Shown here: positions 8,453 to 17,194 of the stretch, in pieces | How positions within the stretch are numbered: the stretch's first letter is position 1 | Layout: each line of letters begins with the position of its first letter | From: Petroclostridium xylanilyticum | GTDB lineage: Bacteria; Bacillota; Clostridia; SK-Y3 | NCBI RefSeq assembly: GCF_002252565.1 | Contig: NZ_NPML01000011.1 | Location: 186,001 to 250,000 of the forward strand | Reading direction: 5' to 3' | Length of the DNA: 64,000 nucleotides | Position numbers and translations under genes: made by a program | Notes under the pieces: model-generated | Seen by the model: the letters and a program-made list of their open reading frames with translations, nothing else | What the model was told of the DNA's origin: nothing | Database searches by the model: none

Positions 8453-9301
8453 TTAAAAACTCAATTCAATCATATACCTTTTTAAGGCATCACGCCATTC
8501 TGGAAGCCTGTCAAACCCGCTTAAGTCTATACTCTTTTTTGACATGCGTGAATTCTTGGGTCTTACCGCTTTTGTTGGATATTCTTCTGTACTTATAGGA
8601 TTAACGCACACATCAAGTCCGGCTAAATGAAATATTTCCTGAGCGAACTCGTGCCAGCTGCAATAACCTTCATTTGTGGCATGATACGTCCCATATTTGT
8701 TTGTAACAGACATATCTGTTATAAGACGTGCAACGTCAAAAGTATAGGTTGGAGAGCCTATTTGGTCACAGACAACATTCAGTTGTTTTCTCTCTTTTCC
8801 TAGTGTCAGCATAGTCTTTACAAAATTATTTCCGTTCTTTCCGAACACCCATGAAATTCTGATTATAAATGCTTTATCGACCAGTCTTTTAACTTCGAGC
8901 TCACCTTCATATTTAGTTTGACCATAGTAGTTTATAGGGGCAGGCATATCAGTTACTTCATATGGCACTTCTCCTTTACCATCAAAAACGTAGTCAGTGC
9001 TAATATATACCATCTTTGCTCCTACCTCCGAACAAGCCTGAGCAACATATCTGGTTCCAAGTACATTTACGGCATAACACTCATCTCTGTCTTCTTCTTC
9101 TGCTCTATCAACTGCGGTATATGCAGCACAGTGAACAACTATATCAGGTCTATAGTTTCTAATAAAGTCCATAGTCTGTCTTTCATCGGTAAGATCAAAT
9201 TTTTCTTTATCTACCCCAAGGCATTCAACATTTAGACTCTTAAACCTTTTTACAACATCATATCCAAGCTGACCTTTAACCCCTGTCACAAGGACTTTCA
9301 A
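8453..9301 (-). CDS. rfbD: dTDP-4-dehydrorhamnose reductase
   Basis: Last step of dTDP-L-rhamnose synthesis: NADPH reduction of dTDP-4-dehydro-L-rhamnose. The 282-residue short-chain dehydrogenase fold shows the nucleotide motif GVKGQLGYDV (7-16), the catalytic STDYVFDG stretch, and YGQTKYEGE with the Tyr-x3-Lys pair. It ends the operon rfbA-C-B-D. The start is TTG at 9301, supported by AAAGGTGATG upstream; no in-frame ATG fits better. The product would feed the RhlB-like glycosyltransferase of the neighbouring cluster, or the cell wall. Confidence 0.95.
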   Translation of the reverse strand: MKVLVTGVKGQLGYDVVKRFKSLNVECLGVDKEKFDLTDERQTMDFIRNYRPDIVVHCAAYTAVDRAEEEDRDECYAVNVLGTRYVAQACSEVGAKMVYISTDYVFDGKGEVPYEVTDMPAPINYYGQTKYEGELEVKRLVDKAFIIRISWVFGKNGNNFVKTMLTLGKERKQLNVVCDQIGSPTYTFDVARLITDMSVTNKYGTYHATNEGYCSWHEFAQEIFHLAGLDVCVNPISTEEYPTKAVRPKNSRMSKKSIDLSGFDRLPEWRDALKRYMIELSF

Positions 9302-9363
9302 ATAGCATCACCTTTATTCCTTTATTTTTGTAAATCTGTTAACCAGTCTGATTATAAACACAA

Positions 9364-10398
9364 TTAACCGGCAATTACCTGCCTGTTGCCATACATCTTT
9401 TCATAATAGCTGCTGTACTCACCGTTAATAATATTTTGCCACCATTTACTATTTTGAAGATACCATTTTATGGTCATCCTTATTCCTTCATCAAATTTAA
9501 CTTGTGGCTTCCATCCAAGTTCCCTTTGGATTTTCGATGGATCGATGGCATATCTAAGATCATGACCTGGCCTGTCAGTAACAAAGGTAATAAGAGAGTC
9601 TGGTTTTCCAAGTTCCTTTAAAATTGTCTTTACAACCTCAAGGTTAGTCCTCTCGTTATGTCCTCCTACATTATATACCTCACCTTCGGTACCTTTATGT
9701 ATAATGAGGTCAATTGCACTACAATGATCTTCGACATAGAGCCAATCTCTTACATTTTCACCTTTACCATAAACCGGTAGGGGTTGATCATTAAGAGCCC
9801 GTGAAATCATAAGTGGAATAAGTTTTTCCGGGAAATGATATGGACCATAGTTGTTGGAACATCTGGATATTGTTACAGGAAGTTTGAAAGTCCTATAGTA
9901 TGATAGTACCAGCAAGTCAGCAGAAGCCTTTGAAGCAGAATAGGGTGAGGATGTATGTATCGGACTTTCTTCAGTAAAGAACAGGTCAGGTCTATCAAGA
10001 GGAAGATCGCCATAAACTTCATCTGTCGAAACTTGATGATATCTTTTTATCCCGTATTTACGACAAGCATCCATAAGTACCTGTGTCCCAAAGACATTAG
10101 TTCTCAGGAATATGCCAGGGTTCTCAATAGACCTGTCAACATGAGATTCAGCTGCAAAATTAACTACAATATCAAATTTTTCTTCTTCAAAAAGATTAAA
10201 AATTTCCTCTCTGTTGGCAATATCTCCTTTTACAAATCTGAAGTTTGGATTATCCATTGCCTCTTCGAGGGTCTCAAGATTCCCTGCATAAGTAAGTAGG
10301 TCAAAACAAACTATTCTATATTTTGGATACTTCTCTAACATATAATATATAAAGTTACTTCCAATAAAACCTGCCCCACCGGTTACTAGCACATTCAT
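9364..10398 (-). CDS. rfbB: dTDP-glucose 4,6-dehydratase
   Basis: Converts dTDP-glucose to dTDP-4-keto-6-deoxyglucose using bound NAD. Visible are TGGAGFIGSNF (6-16), the catalytic VSTDEVYGD, the YSASKAS Tyr-x3-Lys pair, and RCSNNYGPYHFPEKLIP, a hallmark of RmlB. The 344-residue length is normal. The ATG at 10398 has GGGGGAG upstream. It is followed by rfbD after 62 bp and preceded by rfbC after 20 bp. Confidence 0.97.
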   Translation of the reverse strand: MNVLVTGGAGFIGSNFIYYMLEKYPKYRIVCFDLLTYAGNLETLEEAMDNPNFRFVKGDIANREEIFNLFEEEKFDIVVNFAAESHVDRSIENPGIFLRTNVFGTQVLMDACRKYGIKRYHQVSTDEVYGDLPLDRPDLFFTEESPIHTSSPYSASKASADLLVLSYYRTFKLPVTISRCSNNYGPYHFPEKLIPLMISRALNDQPLPVYGKGENVRDWLYVEDHCSAIDLIIHKGTEGEVYNVGGHNERTNLEVVKTILKELGKPDSLITFVTDRPGHDLRYAIDPSKIQRELGWKPQVKFDEGIRMTIKWYLQNSKWWQNIINGEYSSYYEKMYGNRQVIAG

Positions 10399-10418
10399 TT
10401 ACAACTCCCCCATAAGTT

Positions 10419-10970
10419 TTAATATACAAAATTGTGGTCACTATCTTTAAGTAAAGGAGCCTTCAAATCCTTTTCAGAAAGAATTGGATTGGATATGCCC
10501 CAGTTGATACCTATCTCGGGATCATCAAATCTTATACTCCTGTCACATTCAGGTGTATAATATTCATCTACTTTGTATTGCACTTCTACATCATCTACAA
10601 GTGTAAGAAAACCATGGGCAAATCCTTTAGGTATAAAAAGCTGTTTTTTATTTTCTGCCGAAAGCTCAACTGCTATCCATTTCTTATATGTAGGTGACCC
10701 CTTTCTAATATCTACAGCAACATCAAGTATAGCTCCTTTTGTACACCGTACAAATTTTGTTTGCGCCTTAGGATTTATTTGAAAATGCAATCCTCTTAAC
10801 GTTCCTTTTTTAGTAGACATGGAATGGTTATCCTGGATAAAGTCGACGCCAATACCTTGCTGAACAAGCCTTAACTTTGAATATGTTTCCATAAACCAAC
10901 CTCTATGATCTCCAAAAACCTTTGGTTCTATTATATATACACCCTCAATATCTGTTCTGACTACTTGCAT
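10419..10970 (-). CDS. rfbC: dTDP-4-dehydrorhamnose 3,5-epimerase
   Basis: Epimerises dTDP-4-keto-6-deoxyglucose at C3 and C5. The 183-residue cupin fold shows FIQDNHSMSTKKGTLRGLHFQ in two parts: the substrate-binding DNHS segment and the catalytic His in LRGLHFQ. It also has IPKGFAHGFLTL and the Tyr in EVQYKVDEYY. Length is normal. It sits 20 bp upstream of rfbB and 35 bp downstream of rfbA, each with its own strong ribosome site. Confidence 0.97.
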   Translation of the reverse strand: MQVVRTDIEGVYIIEPKVFGDHRGWFMETYSKLRLVQQGIGVDFIQDNHSMSTKKGTLRGLHFQINPKAQTKFVRCTKGAILDVAVDIRKGSPTYKKWIAVELSAENKKQLFIPKGFAHGFLTLVDDVEVQYKVDEYYTPECDRSIRFDDPEIGINWGISNPILSEKDLKAPLLKDSDHNFVY

Positions 10971-11005
10971 ACAAATCCCCCAATCTTATGGTAACAATTT
11001 TCTAT

Positions 11006-11884
11006 TTAATACATTATTTTCCCTTCAGCAACTCGTATGAGATGCTGACCATAGGGAGATTTTCCATACTTTTGAGCGGATTCAAGAAGCTGTTCACATG
11101 TTATCCACCCTTGATTGTATGCTATTTCTTCTGGAGCAGATATCTTTATACCCTGTCTTCTTTCAATCATTCTTACGAACTCAGCTGCATCTATAAAGGC
11201 ATCCATAGTGCCTGTATCCAGCCATGCAAAACCTCTCCCTAGTAACTTAACATCTAAATCTCCTTGTTCAAGATATAGTCTATTTAAATCTGTAATTTCA
11301 AGTTCTCCTCTATCACTAGGTCTTAGAGACTTTGCATACTGAATAACTCTGTTATCATAAAAGTATAGTCCTGTTACGGCATAATTAGATTTTGGATTGT
11401 GCGGTTTTTCTTCAATAGAAATAACTTTCCCTTCTTTATTAATCTCGACTACCCCAAATCGTTCAGGATCTTCTACATAGTATCCAAACACTGTAGCTTT
11501 CCCTCTGTTCATTGCGGCTTCTAATAGTATTTGTTTCAGGCCATTTCCATAAAAAATATTATCTCCAAGGATCATCGCACACGCTTCATCTTGAATGAAA
11601 TCTTCACCTATAATAAAAGCTTGCGCGAGCCCGTCAGGAGATGGTTGTACCGCATATGATAAATTTATTCCAAACTGACTGCCATTACCTAGAAGTCTTT
11701 TAAAGTTTGGCAAATCTACGGGTGTAGATATTATAAGAATATCTCTAATACCTGCCAACATAAGAGTTGAGAGTGGATAATAAATCATTGGCTTATCATA
11801 TACCGGCAAAAGCTGTTTGCTAGTTACCATTGTAATTGGGTATAGTCTGGTTCCTGTCCCCCCCGCAAGTATTATTCCTTTCAT
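11006..11884 (-). CDS. rfbA: Glucose-1-phosphate thymidylyltransferase
   Basis: First step of dTDP-rhamnose synthesis: joins dTTP and glucose-1-phosphate. Residues 7-26 carry the pyrophosphorylase signature [13 protein letters not shown] and the catalytic Lys in [12 protein letters not shown]. The Asp of LGDNIFYG binds magnesium, and [10 protein letters not shown] is the C-terminal family motif. At 292 residues it is the short, regulated RmlA type. It is the first gene of the rfb operon; the ATG has GGAAGGTGAT upstream. Confidence 0.97.
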   Translation of the reverse strand: MKGIILAGGTGTRLYPITMVTSKQLLPVYDKPMIYYPLSTLMLAGIRDILIISTPVDLPNFKRLLGNGSQFGINLSYAVQPSPDGLAQAFIIGEDFIQDEACAMILGDNIFYGNGLKQILLEAAMNRGKATVFGYYVEDPERFGVVEINKEGKVISIEEKPHNPKSNYAVTGLYFYDNRVIQYAKSLRPSDRGELEITDLNRLYLEQGDLDVKLLGRGFAWLDTGTMDAFIDAAEFVRMIERRQGIKISAPEEIAYNQGWITCEQLLESAQKYGKSPYGQHLIRVAEGKIMY

Positions 11885-11899
11885 GAATAATCACCTTCC

Positions 11900-11918
11900 T
11901 AGCATATTATTTTTATTG
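11900..11918. repeat. 19-bp direct repeat, copy 2, flanking the rfb operon
   Basis: Identical to 8389-8407; lies 16 bp upstream of the rfbA start. See that entry. Confidence 0.75.
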
Positions 11919-12043
11919 CTTTCCCTCTAATTTTCTGCCGCTTCTATGAACACAAACATTGTTTTCAAGGAACCTTTATCAGGTTAAACTAATTGATAAT
12001 GGAACAATACGCATATTGATTTTACTTTAAGTGAATCATATTT

Positions 12044-12997
12044 TTAATGACTTAGTCCGTTCATAACATAGATAAGATGCTCCATTGTCCTTAACAATTC
12101 ATCCATATATTCTTTAACAGCTTTCTGACTACCCGGAAGCGTATAAATCAAAATATCTTTAATAATACCAGCGATAGAACGGCTTAATAACGCATGTGAA
12201 TTGGTTTGTCCATATTTCATTCGGATAAATTCCATTATACCGGGTATGATTTTATCACACAAACTGCTGACAACATCATAGGTTATATCCCCTGGTCCAA
12301 CACCAGTGCCGCCAGTTGTTAAGATAACATCATAACCCATCTTAACTGTTTCCTCTATTTCCTGTTTTAGCCATTCTGCATTATCCGGGATAAGTCTATA
12401 ATCAATGTATATTTGCCGATTTATTCCACCAAAATGCTCCTTTAATATACGCTGTATTTCATAACCGCTGGTATCATGATATTCTCCGGCATAAGCTCTA
12501 TTACTTAAAGTAATAACTTTGAAATTAAAAACCCGGGGAATATGCTTAACTATATTTCCAGGTTGTATCGCCCCTTGTTTGATAACCCTGAGGAATATAC
12601 CTTCTCTGGGCATAATACAATCCCCAGTTGTTTGATAAATTGAACATTCTTTGCCATTACATTTTTTCCCTATCCTGGTCACTTCCATTTCAGTTTCATC
12701 AATAATGAAATGATCCAGCAGATTAACAGAGATTTGATCGAATCCTTCTATCGTTATGTTTTCAGCAAAATCACCGGGTTTTAATATTTTATTATGTTTT
12801 ACAGAAAACAAATTAATAGTTTCATACCTCAACATACTGACTTGAACATCACCTATGCTGGTATGGGCATCATTTTGAACTCCCTTTTCTGTTAGGAATA
12901 TTTCTTGTACAGGTATTTTGACAGTGCCCTTTTTTTCAGAAATATTTACTGATACAACCTTTCCTTCATGGATTGCAGAATTATTATACTTATTCAT
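12044..12997 (-). CDS. MOSC-MogA fusion, pterin-metal cofactor protein
   Basis: Two fused domains. Residues about 8-152 form a MOSC domain with its conserved cysteines in KKCNGKECSIYQ and GDCIMPREGIF. Such domains handle sulfur or cofactor in molybdenum/tungsten pterin enzymes. Residues about 158-317 form a MogA/MoaB domain, which adenylylates molybdopterin before metal insertion, with the substrate loop TTGGTGVGPGD. The fusion is known in anaerobes. It overlaps the preceding mobB-like gene by 8 bp. Because an AOR gene lies nearby and tupA further left, service to tungstopterin is likely; this is inference. Confidence 0.88.
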   Translation of the reverse strand: MNKYNNSAIHEGKVVSVNISEKKGTVKIPVQEIFLTEKGVQNDAHTSIGDVQVSMLRYETINLFSVKHNKILKPGDFAENITIEGFDQISVNLLDHFIIDETEMEVTRIGKKCNGKECSIYQTTGDCIMPREGIFLRVIKQGAIQPGNIVKHIPRVFNFKVITLSNRAYAGEYHDTSGYEIQRILKEHFGGINRQIYIDYRLIPDNAEWLKQEIEETVKMGYDVILTTGGTGVGPGDITYDVVSSLCDKIIPGIMEFIRMKYGQTNSHALLSRSIAGIIKDILIYTLPGSQKAVKEYMDELLRTMEHLIYVMNGLSH

Positions 12998-13637
12998 TAT
13001 TCTTCATCTCACCTACTCTGAAATTCTTTATTATTTCTTCTGGGACTTGCGCCTCTTTTATTGTTACTGCCAAATCCGATTGAATTTTATCAATTTTTAT
13101 TTTTTCAATGATCGTATGAATATTATTTTTAAAATTATTATCTATAATAAGATCAGCCTTATGCATCACTTCACTTGCTGATTTTTTAATGGGCACATTC
13201 CCTGTATTCTTTAACATTATAAAGCACCCGGGTCTGACAACATTACGAAGACTGTTGGATTCACAGATTATTAAAGTATGTGGAGGAGTTTTTGTCATAA
13301 AATACTTAATACCATCATAAATATGTGTCTTTAAGGTTTTAAGCCAGTACACTTTTTCTGCACCTGCTGCCAGTAAAAAGGAAGTATCTTTATTAACATT
13401 TGGATTCGTTTCTTCTACTATTTCGAAGTTTCCTTTTACACTAGAACAAACTCCACATCCTTCACCACCTCTTGGACATTTTCCATCTCTTTCTTGAATT
13501 GTGGTTACTTTTAGTCCGACGATAGGAAAACTATTTTTCCATTGCTGAATCATTGCAATAGCAAGAGTTGTTTTACCGCTATTACGGCCTGAAGAACCGA
13601 TTAAAAGCATTTGTGGAATATGTAAAAGCTCTTCCAT
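12990..13637 (-). CDS. MobB-like P-loop GTPase, cofactor biosynthesis
   Basis: Related to MobB, which assists nucleotide attachment to molybdopterin. The P-loop GSSGRNSGKTTL is at 13-24. A cysteine cluster CPRGGEGCGVC (about 54-64) is not typical of E. coli MobB and could bind metal. The C-terminal half has an Asp- and Asn-rich segment followed by a short tail. It has 215 residues; the ATG at 13637 has GGGAAGGA upstream. It is translationally coupled to the MOSC-MogA gene. It lies 163 bp downstream of the KAS III gene, so it may belong to the cluster transcript. Confidence 0.78.
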   Translation of the reverse strand: MEELLHIPQMLLIGSSGRNSGKTTLAIAMIQQWKNSFPIVGLKVTTIQERDGKCPRGGEGCGVCSSVKGNFEIVEETNPNVNKDTSFLLAAGAEKVYWLKTLKTHIYDGIKYFMTKTPPHTLIICESNSLRNVVRPGCFIMLKNTGNVPIKKSASEVMHKADLIIDNNFKNNIHTIIEKIKIDKIQSDLAVTIKEAQVPEEIIKNFRVGEMKNNE

Positions 13638-13799
13638 CTTATTCCTTCCCTCTATAATCTCCTATTAATAAATACAAAACTATATAGTATAATTGTAGAA
13701 AGTCTCATTTGTGTTTCATTTACCTTTACCATTATTGCGTTGACGCTTTTGTGAGGCGATTTTATATATGAGTTATTGCAGTAAAATCAATATTAAATT

Positions 13800-14834
13800 T
13801 TAAATAAAATCATCTCGACCTACCCATTTCATAAACATAGCTCCCCATCCTACTCCAGATCCAAAGGATACAAGAGCTATTTTGGAATCATTTGATATTT
13901 TTCCTTTTTCATATGCTTCACACAATGTTATTAACAATGATGCCCCTACTGTATTGCCATATTTCTCAATGGTAGTGTATGTTTTTGACATATCAATACC
14001 TAATACTTTCATTGAAGTCTTAATAATGTTGATATTTGCTTGATGAGATAATAACAAATCAATATCTGATAATTTATATCCGGCTTCCTCTGTCACATAT
14101 CTTATGCTTTCCGGAAACACACTGGTAGCAAACTCCCAAGTTGCTTTATTATCCATTCTTAAATATCTCAAGTCTCTATTATTAATGTTCTCAACTGTCA
14201 AAGGAGTCTCAATCCCACCGGCTTTAACCATAATCTTATCATATTTAGAACCATCTGTTTTTAAATAAAATGTTTGAATTCCTTTTCCTAACGGAACTCT
14301 ACTTAAAACAACAGCTGCCGCCCCATCACCAAAAAAACAACATGAATTTCGGTCTTTGTAATCAAGAAATGATCTACTGAGTATATCTCCACATATTACT
14401 AAAATATTTTTATAACTACCACTTGAAATAAAATTTGCACCTATAGATAACGAATATATACTTCCCGGACAACCACCTGCGTCAATATCAAAAGCTCCTG
14501 AATTTACAGCCCCTAATCTATATTGAACTCTACAAGACGTAGGTGGATTTATATGATCTGGAACTACTCTTGAAAGTAGTATCAAATCTATATCCTCCGG
14601 CTTTAGATTTGCATTATTTATAGCTCTAATCCCAGCTTCTACAGCTAAATCTGTTAAAGTTTCCGTATCTTTTGCTCTTCTTCTTTCAACGATCCCAATT
14701 TTTTCGCGGATCCACTCATCGGTAGTTTCAATATCTTTCATCAAATCAAAATTTGTTATCACTTTGTCAGGGACATAATAACCCATACCCTTTATTCCTA
14801 CACCAAATTTTACATTTGAATTCAATTTACTCAT
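13800..14834 (-). CDS. 3-oxoacyl-ACP synthase III (FabH-like), intact triad
   Basis: Starter-unit condensing enzyme: joins an acyl-CoA to malonyl-ACP, or a similar pair. The thiolase-fold triad is complete: Cys122 (AGGCPGS), His264 (LSHQAN) and Asn294 (KYGNTVGAS). The N-terminal DEWI (39-42) is also standard. At 344 residues it is slightly longer than housekeeping FabH. It is the last gene of the long leftward cluster. The ribosome site GGAGGGAG sits 13-14 bases from the ATG, further than usual. It probably primes the chain made by this cluster rather than serving general fatty-acid synthesis. Confidence 0.9.
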   Translation of the reverse strand: MSKLNSNVKFGVGIKGMGYYVPDKVITNFDLMKDIETTDEWIREKIGIVERRRAKDTETLTDLAVEAGIRAINNANLKPEDIDLILLSRVVPDHINPPTSCRVQYRLGAVNSGAFDIDAGGCPGSIYSLSIGANFISSGSYKNILVICGDILSRSFLDYKDRNSCCFFGDGAAAVVLSRVPLGKGIQTFYLKTDGSKYDKIMVKAGGIETPLTVENINNRDLRYLRMDNKATWEFATSVFPESIRYVTEEAGYKLSDIDLLLSHQANINIIKTSMKVLGIDMSKTYTTIEKYGNTVGASLLITLCEAYEKGKISNDSKIALVSFGSGVGWGAMFMKWVGRDDFI

Positions 14835-14939
14835 ATTATTTATATGACTCCCTCCATAGGAATTAAAAAATACTATTTATTCAGCCCCAAATGCATATTG
14901 ATTTCCATCTCCATAAACTCCAAACAGATCTTTTGCCAG

Positions 14940-15791
14940 CTATATATATTCATAAAAGCCTTTTTTGGCTTTCTTTCCAATAAATCCGGCATCAACCATA
15001 TTTTTCATATGAATACATGGTTTATATTTAGGGTCTAATGTGGCATCATAAATACTCTTCATGCTGTGATATATAACGTCAATTCCTATCAGGTCTGCCA
15101 GTTTTAATGGACCAAATTTAAGATTTAAACCTTTTTTCATGATTTCATCAATAATTTCTGGCTTGTTTGCATATTGTTCGAAATATAATGTAGCTGCTTC
15201 ATTGATCATCGGTACTAACATTCTATTAAATACAAACCCGGGAGAATCCGTTACTATAAAAGCCTCTTTAGATATATCAGTTATTAAACTTACAGCTTTT
15301 TCTATTATTAAATCGTTCGTTCTTAACCCCTTTACAATTTCAACCATATCCATCAAGGGAACTGGTGAAAAAAAGTGCATCCCTATAAACCTTTCAGGTT
15401 TATTAATAACTGAGCCCAGTTCTGTTATGGATATAGTAGATGTATTGGATGCAACTATTGTTTTATCATTTAGATATAAATTCATACTGGAGAGAATATT
15501 CTTCTTTAAATTCTTGTCTTCAGAGACCGTTTCAATTATTACATCCAAGTTTTGTATTTCTTTGATATCATCAACCAAATTGCAACATTTAATATTCCGT
15601 GAAATTTGTTCCATTTCCTCATTAGAAATTCTATTTTGTTTTAATTCATGTCTTAAGTAATCATAAATCTCATCTTTAAAATTTACTCTTCGCCCAAATA
15701 TAAATACTTCATACTTATTTACAGCAAAAACATGTGCAATTCCTTTTCCCATCAAGCCATGTCCAATAATTCCTATCTTTTGATTTTTCAA
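14940..15791 (-). CDS. 3-hydroxyacyl-CoA dehydrogenase (PaaH/Hbd type)
   Basis: NAD(P)-dependent interconversion of 3-hydroxyacyl and 3-ketoacyl thioesters. The Rossmann motif GIIGHGLMGKGIA is at 7-19. Catalytic residues are present: S115/N116 in ASNTS, His139 (GMHFFSP) and Asn189 (PGFVFNR). At 283 residues it is the normal Hbd length. Within the cluster it could reduce beta-keto intermediates in place of FabG. The start is TTG at 15791, supported by GGGGTGAT; it overlaps the upstream acyltransferase by 4 bp, showing coupling. Confidence 0.93.
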   Translation of the reverse strand: MKNQKIGIIGHGLMGKGIAHVFAVNKYEVFIFGRRVNFKDEIYDYLRHELKQNRISNEEMEQISRNIKCCNLVDDIKEIQNLDVIIETVSEDKNLKKNILSSMNLYLNDKTIVASNTSTISITELGSVINKPERFIGMHFFSPVPLMDMVEIVKGLRTNDLIIEKAVSLITDISKEAFIVTDSPGFVFNRMLVPMINEAATLYFEQYANKPEIIDEIMKKGLNLKFGPLKLADLIGIDVIYHSMKSIYDATLDPKYKPCIHMKNMVDAGFIGKKAKKGFYEYI

Positions 15792-17194
15792 TGTATCACC
15801 CCTTCCAATTCATCTACTACTTGCTTACTATTCAGCTTTAAATCACTATAAAAAAGAATTTCGTTTAACAATTCATTAAAATCATTTTTAACTTTTTGTG
15901 TTAAACCATTTTTATCATTAAACTTTGTAAAATATAGTGTTAATGTATCCTTATATCCTGAGGCAGATATTACCGGTAATCCAGAGTATGGAAAAGACAT
16001 CGCAATAGATATATCTTCTACAGCATCCCCAAAAGGCTTTACAAAATCATCCAACTTTCCAACATTAGTCGTTACTAATGTGCGAAGCGACCATTCTTTG
16101 AGACTATTTCCCACTGCTGATTTCCAGATTTTTTTCTGAATGGCAATTGGAAACATACTTATTGACACGAATGACATAACATTTCCGATACCCTCCTGCT
16201 TTTCCCTAAAAGCTTTAAGCTTTTTAGCAAATCCTGGCAAATCATCTGCATCTTTGAGGTCTACAGTAAAAAAATCCCTTCCTGCATAATTGGTAATAGT
16301 TAATACATCATCCTTTATATATCCTCTTAAATCAATCCCTATTGATAAACAGGCATGAGAGGAAGGTTCTTTTAAATTCATATTGTATTTATTCGTCAAT
16401 TTTAGAGTAAAGTATAGAATTATATCATTTATTGTAAACCCATAATCCTTATAATAGAGTTTTAATTTTTTCAAATCTTCTTTTCTTATGATAAGCCTCT
16501 CAATACTTTCCCCACTGCCGTTATTACTGTCATCAAAATCCATTTTAATTAAAGGTTTGTAAGAGTCCATTGAGGGTGTCTCTGTTTTAAGAAATGTTTT
16601 AATGGCTTTAATGACACCATAAGAAAATATCAATTTAGGTAATGTGCGGTAAATTTTTTTAGGTTTTAGAGCTTTATTATGCAAAAGGGCATTATAGTAA
16701 CTTCCAATTAATCCAATGAGATAGCTATTTCCTCTAGGATCAGCAAAACTATGATGGGTACAAAAAACTATAACCTTTTTTTCAGTTTCTTCATTGTAGA
16801 ATACTATTACCTTTAAAGGCGGTTCTTTTTCTAAGTTTAACCGTTTATCCTTTAATTGTAAAAATTTCGAATAAGCATCATCGTAAAAGTGTTTTTTGTC
16901 AACTCTAATTGTACGAATGATTTGATTAATATTAAAATTTTCTATTGGCACCCACCTATCTCGCCAATACCCTTTAGTAAATTTACATGACAGAATAGGT
17001 ATATCCTTTACAACACATTTTAAGCTTTCTTTTAAAATTTCAATATTAAAGTTTTCATTCACATAAGTTATGAAATAGAAGGTTTGGCAGCCTATATCTT
17101 TGTCCATTTCCCAGTATGCACTTTCTAAAATAGTTGCTTTAATGGGCTTATTTTTCAAGAGACTCCCCTCCTTATTATAGTCAGAACTATTCAT
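15788..17194 (-). CDS. Condensation/PapA-like acyltransferase, altered HHxxxDG motif
   Basis: A 468-residue CoA- or ACP-dependent acyltransferase of the condensation-domain fold, which makes esters or amides. The active-site motif reads HHSFADPRG (147-155). The base His148 and Asp152 are present, but the Gly after Asp is replaced by Pro153. Near the C-terminus TNVGKLDDF is the equivalent of the DFGWG latch. It is a paralogue of the next upstream gene, sharing GYWRD, WVPIEN, DIPILSCK and KLDD segments. A one-base overlap (TAATG) couples the two. A likely role is acylating the sugar or lipid product. Confidence 0.82.
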   Translation of the reverse strand: MNSSDYNKEGSLLKNKPIKATILESAYWEMDKDIGCQTFYFITYVNENFNIEILKESLKCVVKDIPILSCKFTKGYWRDRWVPIENFNINQIIRTIRVDKKHFYDDAYSKFLQLKDKRLNLEKEPPLKVIVFYNEETEKKVIVFCTHHSFADPRGNSYLIGLIGSYYNALLHNKALKPKKIYRTLPKLIFSYGVIKAIKTFLKTETPSMDSYKPLIKMDFDDSNNGSGESIERLIIRKEDLKKLKLYYKDYGFTINDIILYFTLKLTNKYNMNLKEPSSHACLSIGIDLRGYIKDDVLTITNYAGRDFFTVDLKDADDLPGFAKKLKAFREKQEGIGNVMSFVSISMFPIAIQKKIWKSAVGNSLKEWSLRTLVTTNVGKLDDFVKPFGDAVEDISIAMSFPYSGLPVISASGYKDTLTLYFTKFNDKNGLTQKVKNDFNELLNEILFYSDLKLNSKQVVDELEGVIH

